Shown piece after piece: positions 53,840-61,900 of a DNA stretch of 64,000 nt. Origin of the DNA: Flavobacterium sp. UBA2787. GTDB lineage: Bacteria > Bacteroidota > Bacteroidia > Flavobacteriales > Flavobacteriaceae. The notes under the pieces were generated by a model, which ran no database searches, was not told the DNA's origin, and was given only the letters and a program-made list of their open reading frames with translations. The DNA lies in assembly GCA_002352205.1 (NCBI GenBank), contig DEHZ01000016.1, forward strand, positions 93,321-157,320, given 5' to 3'. The number at the start of each line of letters is the position of its first letter. Positions within the stretch are counted from its first letter, which is position 1. The translations under genes were made by a program, and so were the position numbers.

Positions 53840-55543
53840 ATGAAAAGAAAACTATCTTTTTGTTTCCCGATTTTATTTGCAGTCTTGTTTGTTTTTAACG
53901 GCTGCGAAAAAACTGCAATGAATAAAACCGAAAAGAACCATTCTGAAAAGGGTTATCAAAACAGAAAAAAAGCAGAAACTTTCCTGGAAAAGCAAATGCA
54001 AGACAGTGCTTTTTATTATTTCAACCTTTCCAAAGAAGATTTTTTACAAAAGCAAGACAGCCTAAATGTTGCGTACAATTTACTCATGATGGCTCAACTG
54101 CAAAAAATCTCCGGCGACTATAATGGATGTGAAGCAACTACCACCGAAGCCCTGCCGTTTTTAAAAGCTGATGACACAACTTATCTTCCGGAAGCTTACA
54201 ATTTAATTGGAATGTGTCATCAAGAACTTTTCAATTATGCAAAAGCCATTGAATTCTTCAGCAAAGCCATTCTTTTGTCAAACGACAAACTCAACCAGTC
54301 CATCTATAAAAATAATCGGGCGGTAGTGTACAATTTGATGAATGAACATACGATTGCGAAAAGTGAATTTGAAGCACTCATGAGTCTCGATGCTGTAAAA
54401 CAAAATCAGGAAACAAAAGCTCGGGTGATAGATAATTATGGCTTCACATTATGGCAAATGAAAAACCTTAATGCGATCGATTTTTTAAATCAGGGGTTTT
54501 CAATTCGCACCTCCATTCAAGACCACAATGGATTAGTGACCAGCAACTATAATTTAGGAGAATTTTACGCCCAAAGAGACAAAAATAAAGCTATTTCATT
54601 TTTGGTAACTGCCCTAAAGGAAGCTAAAAAAATCAACAATCCCGATGACCAATTGGTTGTATTAAAACTTTTGTATCAAATTGAAAACGATAAATCACAT
54701 TTAGAAAACTATGTACAATTATCGGATAGCATTAGTAAAGTGAGACAACTTGCAAAAAACCAATTTGCCTCAATTAAATATGATTTCTTTCGTAAAAATC
54801 AAGCCCTATTAAAGCTTGAAAAAGCGAATAGTGAAAAAGAATTATTACTGGAAAAAACCAGAAACAGAAACTTGTTGATGTGGTTTGTGTTTTCGTTTGC
54901 AGTACTAAGTGCAACCTATTATATTTATGCACTCAATCAAAAAAGAAAGCGACAAATCCAAGAGCAATCCTACCGCACCGAAACCCGAATTTCCAAACGC
55001 ATCCACGACGAATTAGCCAACGATGTTTTTACTGCGATGACCTTTACACAAACCCAAAACTTGGAAAATCCGATTTCAAAAGAGGCACTTCTAGACAATC
55101 TTGAACACATTTACCAACGTACTCGTGATATTTCAAAAGAAAACAGCGACATCCGAACCGATGAAAATTATGAACCCGATTTATTTGGAATGATTGACGG
55201 ATATGGCGATACTAATTTAAATGTAATCCGAAAAGTAAACGAGCCAATCCATTGGCAAAAAATAACCCCCGAGAAAAAGATCACCTTGCAACGAGTGCTA
55301 CAGGAATTTTTAATCAACACCAAAAAACATAGTGAAGCAACCGTTGTGATTATTGACTTTTCGGAGGATAGGAAAAACATATCGGTAACCTACACCGACA
55401 ATGGAATTGGACTAAAAAACACGCAACAACGCAAGTCAGGTTTACAAAATGCGGAAAACCGTATTTTAGCCGTTAAAGGAAATATTACTTTTGACAATAC
55501 TATTCAAAAAGGATTTAAAGTAACAGTAGTCATTCCTAAATAA
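53840..55543 (+). CDS. TPR-containing sensor histidine kinase with lipoprotein signal
   Basis: This 567-aa protein starts with MKRKLSFCFPILFAVLFVFN then GC (lipobox), followed by about five tetratricopeptide repeats (residues 40-300) and one membrane helix (about 345-365). After that come a HisKA_3-like box with His389 in KRIHDELANDVF and a HATPase domain (LQEFLINTKKHSEA, YTDNGIGL). The layout is typical of Bacteroidota NarX-type kinases. Its partner regulator follows at once. Confidence 0.9.
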   Translation: MKRKLSFCFPILFAVLFVFNGCEKTAMNKTEKNHSEKGYQNRKKAETFLEKQMQDSAFYYFNLSKEDFLQKQDSLNVAYNLLMMAQLQKISGDYNGCEATTTEALPFLKADDTTYLPEAYNLIGMCHQELFNYAKAIEFFSKAILLSNDKLNQSIYKNNRAVVYNLMNEHTIAKSEFEALMSLDAVKQNQETKARVIDNYGFTLWQMKNLNAIDFLNQGFSIRTSIQDHNGLVTSNYNLGEFYAQRDKNKAISFLVTALKEAKKINNPDDQLVVLKLLYQIENDKSHLENYVQLSDSISKVRQLAKNQFASIKYDFFRKNQALLKLEKANSEKELLLEKTRNRNLLMWFVFSFAVLSATYYIYALNQKRKRQIQEQSYRTETRISKRIHDELANDVFTAMTFTQTQNLENPISKEALLDNLEHIYQRTRDISKENSDIRTDENYEPDLFGMIDGYGDTNLNVIRKVNEPIHWQKITPEKKITLQRVLQEFLINTKKHSEATVVIIDFSEDRKNISVTYTDNGIGLKNTQQRKSGLQNAENRILAVKGNITFDNTIQKGFKVTVVIPK

Positions 55544-55549
55544 TTGCGT

Positions 55550-56215
55550 ATGTTCAAAAAGATTTTAATAGCCGAAGATCTCGATTCAATTAGCCTAGCG
55601 GTACAACATGTGTTGAACGAACTTCATCTCAACTTATATTTACACGACAAATATTGCGAAGGAGCATTCTTAAAAATCAAAAAAGGATTGGTTGATAACG
55701 AGCCATTCGACCTATTGATTACCGATTTATCTTTCAAAGAAGATGGTCGGGAAAGCAAATTGGCTTCGGGAGAACAGTTGATTGCTGCCGTTAAAGCCAT
55801 TCAACCTAACATTAAAGTGATTGTGTATTCTGTAGAAGAAAAAGAATACCGTATTAAATCATTATTTGAAAAATTAACCATTGATGGATTTGTACTCAAA
55901 GGCAGAGAAAGTTTATACCAACTCAAAACAGCCATTAAAACGGTAGCCCAAAACAAAACCTATATTTCACCGGAAGTGCATCATGTTTTACAAAACAAAA
56001 CCGGTTCGCAAATTGACGAATTTGACATTAATCTTCTTAAGTACCTTTCTTATGGAATCGCTCAAGAGGAAATGGAAAACGTGTTTAAAGAAAAAGGCAT
56101 CAAACCCTGTAGCAAAAGCACTATTGAAAAACGATTAGGAAAACTAAAAATCCTTTTCAAAGCGAATAATCCTGTGCACTTGGTAGCGATTGCTAAGGAT
56201 TTGGGGATTATTTGA
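55550..56215 (+). CDS. Response regulator (receiver plus LuxR-like HTH)
   Basis: A 221-aa protein: receiver domain with the acidic pair in ILIAEDLD and phosphoacceptor Asp59 in LLITDLSF, and a C-terminal HTH region (EFDINLLKYLSYGIAQEEME...STIEKRLGKLK). The frame is open from a TTG at 55544, but the ATG at 55550 gives the usual MFKKILIAED start. It is paired with the upstream kinase, 6 bp away. Confidence 0.9.
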   Translation: MFKKILIAEDLDSISLAVQHVLNELHLNLYLHDKYCEGAFLKIKKGLVDNEPFDLLITDLSFKEDGRESKLASGEQLIAAVKAIQPNIKVIVYSVEEKEYRIKSLFEKLTIDGFVLKGRESLYQLKTAIKTVAQNKTYISPEVHHVLQNKTGSQIDEFDINLLKYLSYGIAQEEMENVFKEKGIKPCSKSTIEKRLGKLKILFKANNPVHLVAIAKDLGII

Positions 56216-56269
56216 TTTGGTTTTCTGTTGTCTGTTCCTGATTACTTCGACTGACAACTTACTCTCAAT

Positions 56270-56594
56270 GGAACACGGATTTAGCGGATTAGCTAAAGCT
56301 AAACGCAGGTTTTCACAGATTTTGATAGCTTCGCTATATTGGATTAAAAGGGATTGTTCGGAGGACATTTTCATTTGAATAACTTTTTTTGCTAAACTGA
56401 GACTGAAAACTGAGACTGCGACTGAACACTAACTGGTATGGGAACACGGATCGAACGGATTAGCTAAAGCTAAACGCAGATTTTTACAGATTTTGATTGC
56501 TTAGCTATAATGGATTAAAAGTGATTCGTTCGGAAAACATTTTCATCTGAACAACTTTTAATTAAACTTTGACTGAAAAACTGTGACTGCGACT
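56270..56594. repeat. Two tandem ~150-bp intergenic repeats
   Basis: Unit A (56270-56423) and unit B (56451-56594) share GGAACACGGAT, GCGGATTAGCTAAAGCTAAA (with small changes), TTTTCACAGATTTTGAT, TGGATTAAAAG and a GACTGCGACT end. Each contains short inverted repeats (AGCTAAAGCT). They lie in a 575-bp gene-free gap. They look like members of a dispersed intergenic repeat family. Confidence 0.8.
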
Positions 56595-56720
56595 TTTATG
56601 GTTCTCTTAGAAAACACAGAAATTAATAATTTTTCTATATAAAATTGAGATTTTAAACTTCAAATTCTAGCTATCGAATAACAGATAACCAACAACCTAC
56701 AGAGACAAAAAAATCTTCAA

Positions 56721-56765
56721 TTACGGATTCCCGTAAAACACCTCTTTCTTTTCGGCTTATTTTTG
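56721..56765 (+). promoter_or_regulatory. TTACGG palindrome and promoter of the DUF1508 gene
   Basis: TTACGG-ATTC-CCGTAA (56721-56736, centre 56728.5) lies 36.5 bp upstream of the last G of a perfect -7 box TATTTTTG (56758-56765). The same arrangement occurs at 57127 and 58866. Confidence 0.8.
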
Positions 56766-56791
56766 GAGAAATTTAACCCAAACCCCAACAA

Positions 56792-57115
56792 ATGCCACAC
56801 TTTATTATTCAACAAAACGAGTCCGGAATATGGTTTTATGAACTGGTATCTGAAGAAGGAAGCGTATTGCTCACGGGTACTAAACACGATTTTAAACAAA
56901 GTTGCCTTGGAGAAATTCTATCTGTACGAATGAATGGCGTGTATGCAGAAAGTTATGAACTTCGTGTTTCGCCAAGCAAAGACTATTTTTTTATCCTTCG
57001 TTCGATGGGAAGTGAAAAAGTAATTGGCGTGAGCGAAATGTACAGCCATCCTGAAGGTTGCGAAAAAGCCATTACTCAAATTAAAAAGTACGTTGAAAAA
57101 GCGAAAGTGAAATAA
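56792..57115 (+). CDS. DUF1508 (YegP-like) protein
   Basis: A 107-aa cytosolic protein made of two short, similar alpha-beta units (FIIQQNESGIWFYELVSEEG and YELRVSPSKDYFFILRSMGSEKVI), as in YegP/DUF1508 proteins. The biochemical function is not known to me. Its promoter carries the TTACGG palindrome shared with the nuclease operon and cas9, which makes it a co-regulated neighbour of the CRISPR locus. Confidence 0.82.
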   Translation: MPHFIIQQNESGIWFYELVSEEGSVLLTGTKHDFKQSCLGEILSVRMNGVYAESYELRVSPSKDYFFILRSMGSEKVIGVSEMYSHPEGCEKAITQIKKYVEKAKVK

Positions 57116-57126
57116 ATTGAGCTGTT

Positions 57127-57171
57127 TTACGGGAATCCGTAAAATAGTGATTTTGAATGTGTTTAAGTTTG
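57127..57171 (+). promoter_or_regulatory. TTACGG palindrome and promoter of the lipoprotein-nuclease operon
   Basis: TTACGG-GAAT-CCGTAA (57127-57142, centre 57134.5) lies exactly 36.5 bp from the last G of the perfect -7 box TAAGTTTG (57164-57171). Confidence 0.85.
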
Positions 57172-57197
57172 GCTAATTAATCTTTAAAAATTATCAA

Positions 57198-57635
57198 ATG
57201 AAATCAAAATTATTACTTATTGTATTAAGCTCATTCGCTATTGTTTCTTGTAAAACAATTAAATCAGGCACATCAAAATCAATTGATATTTCCGGCGTTG
57301 GCGTAATTCACAAACCCGTTATCGCTGATTTAGAAATTGCTCCGCAGAAATCAACCAAAACGATGGTGATTAAAAACATGGAGTTGTTGTCTAATGCCAA
57401 AAATGAAATTATCCGAATTTTATTAAATGAAAACAACGCCGATTTATTGGTGGAACCCAAATTTGACTCAACCACCAAAAACGGTAAAACCGAATTAACC
57501 GTAACAGGTTGGTTAGCTTATTACAAAAACTTCCGCACCATCGAAGAAAAAGATTTGAAATTAATTGAAATCAGACCCGCAGTGATTAGACAAGTGGAGA
57601 CGAACCAATCGAGTATTTTGGAGAATAAAAAATAA
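57198..57635 (+). CDS. Hypothetical lipoprotein
   Basis: A 145-aa lipoprotein (signal MKSKLLLIVLSSFAIVSC, lipid Cys18) with an alpha-beta domain resembling small periplasmic proteins of unknown function; no motif is recognised. It ends one base before the nuclease-like gene, so the two are one operon, an unusual pairing of a surface lipoprotein with a DNA-enzyme-like protein. Confidence 0.7.
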   Translation: MKSKLLLIVLSSFAIVSCKTIKSGTSKSIDISGVGVIHKPVIADLEIAPQKSTKTMVIKNMELLSNAKNEIIRILLNENNADLLVEPKFDSTTKNGKTELTVTGWLAYYKNFRTIEEKDLKLIEIRPAVIRQVETNQSSILENKK

Positions 57636-57636
57636 G

Positions 57637-58701
57637 ATGATGATGGAAATACAACCACAACTCAAAGCTTTAGCCGAAAAAATCAATCTGCTAAAAGACA
57701 AAATTGATACGGAAGAATCGACCAAACACGCTTTTGTATTGCCTTTTATTAATATTTTAGGGTATGATTCATTCAATCCGACCGAAGTTGTTCCTGAATT
57801 TACTGCCGATTTAGGTTTAAAAAAAGGCGAGAAAGTAGATTATGCTATTTTTCAGAATGGCGACCCGATTTTGATTATCGAATGTAAAAATTGGAAAGAA
57901 AAACTAACGGTGCACAACTCGCAATTGTTTCGCTATTTTCATGTCACCAAAACACGATTCTCGTTATTAACAAACGGCATTCACTATCAATTTTTTACCG
58001 ATTTAGAGCACACAAACAAAATGGATGAAAAGCCATTTTTAGAATTTGAAATCACCAATTTAAAAGACAATGTAGTGAGCGAAATCGCCAAGTTTCACAA
58101 AATGACTTTTGATGTGAACAAGATTGTAAACAACGCAAGTTCGCTCAAATATACCAAAGAAATCAAAAAGCAAATAGACAACGAACTTGAAAATCCGTCT
58201 GCGGAGTTTGTCAAATTGTTTGCTAACAAAGTCTATTCCGGAAGGCTGACTGAAAAAGTAGTAGAAGAATTTAAAGAATTGGTTCAAAAAGGTTTTAACC
58301 AATTTATCAGTGAAAAGATCAATGACCGATTGAATGCCGCTCTTAACAAAGAAGCTCAAAAACAAAAAGAAGAGCAAATTGAGGTAGCTCTTGAAGATGA
58401 AAACCGTATCACCACCACAGAGGAAGAGTTGGATGCTTTCCGCATTGTGATTGCCATTTTACGCCGAAAACTTTCTGTAGAACGCATTGTTCACCGCGAC
58501 ACGCAATCCTATTTTGGTATTCTGTTAGACGACAATAACCGCAAACCTTTATGCCGTTTACACCTCAACGGAAGCAAAAAATACATAGGCCTGTTTCATG
58601 AAAACAAAACCGAAACCAAACAACCGTTGCAAAGCATTGATGATATTTATTTGTTTGAGAAGGAGTTGTTGGAGACGGTTGGGATTTATGAAGGGGAGTA
58701 A
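57637..58701 (+). CDS. Type I restriction R-subunit N-terminal-like nuclease protein
   Basis: A 354-aa protein whose first 150 residues match the HsdR N-terminal nuclease fold: HAFVLPFINILGYD, then a PD-(D/E)XK core with Asp in KVDYAIF and Glu/Lys in LIIECKNW. The middle is a helical coiled-coil-like region and the last 100 residues form a separate domain (IVIAILRRKLSVERIVHRDT...SYFGILLDD). No helicase motor is present. Standalone proteins of this type occur widely, often near defence loci. Three consecutive ATG codons leave the exact start open. Confidence 0.8.
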   Translation: MMMEIQPQLKALAEKINLLKDKIDTEESTKHAFVLPFINILGYDSFNPTEVVPEFTADLGLKKGEKVDYAIFQNGDPILIIECKNWKEKLTVHNSQLFRYFHVTKTRFSLLTNGIHYQFFTDLEHTNKMDEKPFLEFEITNLKDNVVSEIAKFHKMTFDVNKIVNNASSLKYTKEIKKQIDNELENPSAEFVKLFANKVYSGRLTEKVVEEFKELVQKGFNQFISEKINDRLNAALNKEAQKQKEEQIEVALEDENRITTTEEELDAFRIVIAILRRKLSVERIVHRDTQSYFGILLDDNNRKPLCRLHLNGSKKYIGLFHENKTETKQPLQSIDDIYLFEKELLETVGIYEGE

Positions 58702-58704
58702 TAG

Positions 58705-58736
58705 TAAAAAAAACATCCATAATGGGTGTTTTTTTT
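58705..58736 (+). terminator. Rho-independent terminator of the nuclease operon
   Basis: ACATCC/GGGTGT stem with A-run before and a run of eight T residues after; it stops 5 bp before the tracrRNA end on the other strand. Confidence 0.7.
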
Positions 58737-58740
58737 ATGC

Positions 58741-58829
58741 AAAAAAAGTCCCACCGAAGCAGGACTAAAGATTTTCATCTACGGCATATAGCCTTATTGT
58801 GATAAGATTAAAGATTAGAATAAAATTAT
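58741..58829 (-). ncRNA. tracrRNA of the type II-C CRISPR system
   Basis: On the minus strand a 15-nt anti-repeat (58820-58806) is the exact complement of repeat bases GATTAAAGATTAGAA. A 4x4 internal loop and another 5-bp match (58801-58797) follow, giving the usual bulged crRNA:tracrRNA duplex. Downstream are a GGC/GCC nexus hairpin (58793-58783) and a terminator stem closed by a C-UUCG-G tetraloop (58766-58747) plus seven T. A perfect TATATTTG -7 box is at 58843-58836. Length is about 90 nt. Confidence 0.9.
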
Positions 58830-58835
58830 CTATTG

Positions 58836-58910
58836 CAAATATAACAATAACTTTTTTTAGTTGGATTACGGATTTCCGTAAAATTGTTAATTTTCTTTTT
58901 ATTACTTTTA
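58836..58910. promoter_or_regulatory. Divergent cas9/tracrRNA promoter with TTACGG palindrome
   Basis: TTACGG-ATTT-CCGTAA (58866-58881, centre 58873.5) lies 36.5 bp from the last base of the cas9 -7 box TACTTTTA (58903-58910). It lies 37.5 bp from the last G of the tracrRNA -7 box TATATTTG (58843-58836). One regulator dimer could drive both. The cas9 box is one base off consensus, which suits a promoter that needs an activator. Confidence 0.85.
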
Positions 58911-58934
58911 GAAATTGTATAAAAACAGGTTATT

Positions 58935-61900
58935 ATGGCAAGAATTTTAGGATTGGATTTGGGGACTAATAGTATTGGGTGGGCTATTGTGGATAGAGAA
59001 GGTGTTGATTTTTCTCTTGTTGAGAAAGGTGTAAGGATATTTTCTGAGGGAGTAAAGTCTGAAAAGGGTATTGAAAGTTCTCGTGCAGCTGAGCGAACCG
59101 GCTATAGAAGTGCAAGAAAAATTAAGTATCGCAGAAAGTTAAGAAAATATGAAACCTTGAAAGTTCTTTCAGCAAACGGAATGTGTCCATTATCGATTGA
59201 AGAAGTTGAAGAATGGAAAAAATCTAGTTTTAAAAATTATCCGCTAAAACCTGAATTTATAAAATGGCTGCGAACTAGTGAAGATGAAAATATTAATCCT
59301 TATTTTTTCAGAGATAAAGCAAGTAAACAAAAAGTTGCATTGTATGAACTTGGAAGAGCTTTGTATCATATTGCTCAACGAAGAGGTTTTTTGAGCAATC
59401 GTTTAGATCAAACAGCCGAAGGAGTTTTTGAAGAGCATAATCCTCAAATACAAATTTTAATTGAGGATTTAGATAATTCAAGTTCAATTTTAAATGATTT
59501 AAAGGATTACTTTATTAATCTTGGAATTATTGATGAAACAGAAAAAGGAGGTTTTAAAAAAGAGTTGGATGAAGGCGAGAAAAAGCTGAAATCTCTTTAT
59601 AATTCTTTGGTAGCAATTGCTAAAAAGAATGAAAGTGACATTGTGAATTGTAAAGAAGAACTTATTACCAGATTAAATAAGAAAGAAGATTTAGGAAAAG
59701 TGAAAGGTGAAATTAAAGATATTTCACAAGCTATGCTTGATGGAAACTTTAAAACTTTAGGTCAGTATTTTTTTAGTCTGTACAACAAAGGAAAAATTAG
59801 AAATCAATATACTTCAAGAGAAGAACATTATTTGAGTGAATTTATAGCAATTTGTAAAGTTCAAGGAATTCAAAGAATTGATGAAAATGAAAAACTTCCA
59901 GAAAAGAAATTTACTGGTTTAGCAAAAGACTTGTACAGAGCTATTTTTTTTCAAAGACCATTGAAATCTCAAAAAGGATTGATTGGAAAATGTTCCTTTG
60001 AAACAAGTAAATCTCGTTGTGCAATTTCACATCCTGATTTTGAAGAATACAGAATGTGGACCTATTTGAATACGATTAAAATTGGAACTCAAAGCGAAAA
60101 AACATTGCGTTTTCTTACACAAGAAGAAAAATTAAAATTAGTTCCGAAATTTTACAGAAAAAATGATTTCAATTTTGAAGTTTTAGCTAAAGAATTAATT
60201 GAAAAAGGTGCGAGTTTTGGATTTTATAAATCTTCTAAAAAGAGCGATTATTTTTATTGGTTCAATTACAAACCAACTGATACAGTTTCTGCTTGTCAAG
60301 TTTCTGCATCATTAAAAAATGTGACCGGAGAAGATTGGAAAACAAAAACATTCACTTACAAAACTTTAAATGCTAAAAAAGAAGAGATAATAAAATCAGT
60401 TGATTACAAAGATTTGTGGCATTTACTATCAGTAGCAACTTCGGATGATTATTTATATGAATATGCAAAAGGCAAACTAGGTTTTGATGATAAAAACGCA
60501 AAAGCTTTCAGCAAAATCAAATTGAAAAAAGATTTTGCAAGTTTAAGTTTGTCTGCAATTAATAAAATTCTTCCTTACATCAAAGAAGGATTGTTGTATT
60601 CTCACGCTGTTTTTATGGCAAACATCGAAAACATTGTTGACGAGGATATTTGGAATGATAAACTTCAACGAAAATACATTCAAACTCAAATTGCTGAAAT
60701 AGTTGAAAATTATACGTTTGAAAAAAGTCAATTAGAAATAATTAATGGACTTATTAAAGATTGTAAACTAAAAGAAGAATATTACTCCAAAGAAGCAGAA
60801 TCCATTTATAAGAGTGATTTAGCCAGCAAATTAGTTTTATTTTATAAAAATCAAACCATTGAAAACGAATCTGAACAAAAAGCTATTCTTGATGAGGTAT
60901 TTCCAATTTTTATTGAGCAATTAAAAAAGCAGGAATTCATAAAAGTAAAACGATTGGATGAAAAAGTTTTGGAATTTCTTTCAGGAGAAAATCAAGACGG
61001 TGAAGTTTTTTGTAGTAATCCAAAAAGACTGAAAAAGCTTTATCATCCTTCAGATATTGAAGTCTTTAAAAGGAAAATTATTAAAGATGAATTTGGAAAT
61101 GAAAAAGTGGTTTTAGGAAGTCCATTGACAAATTCAATTAAAAACCCAATGGCAATGCGAGCTTTGCACCAGTTGAGAAAAGTGCTGAACACGCTCATAT
61201 TTGATGGTCATGTTGATGAAAATACACGAATTCATATAGAAATGGCCCGTGAGTTAAACGATGCCAACAAAAGAAAAGGAATTCAGGATTATCAAAATGA
61301 AAATAAAAAATTCAGAGAAGAAGCCATTAAAGAAATTAAGAAACTATATTTCGAAGAATGTAAAAAAGAAGTTGAACCAACTGAAGATGATATTTTAAGA
61401 TATCAATTGTGGATTGAACAAGGGAAATGTGAAATTTATGAACAAGGAAAAAACATTAGTATTTGTGATATTATAGGAAGTAATCCTGCTTATGACATTG
61501 AACACACTATTCCAAGAAGTATTTCTCAAGATAATTCACAAATGAACAAAACGCTTTGTAGTCCGCATTTTAATAGGGAGATTAAAAAACAAAAAATGCC
61601 TATTGAATTATCAAACCATTCTGAAATATTACAAAGAGTTAAGCATTGGGAAAATCAAGCAAAAGAAATAGACAATCTTATAGAGGGTTTGTCTCGCTCT
61701 ATAAAGTCCGCATCAACCAAAGAAGACAAAGACAGAAAAATTAGAAAAAGACATTTTTTATCATTAAAACGAGATTATCTTCAAGGAAAGTACGACCGTT
61801 TTATTTGGACAGAACCAAAAGTAGGCTTTAAGAACAGCCAAATTCCAGATACTGGGATTATAACGAAATATTCGCAAGCTTATTTGAAATCCTATTTCAA

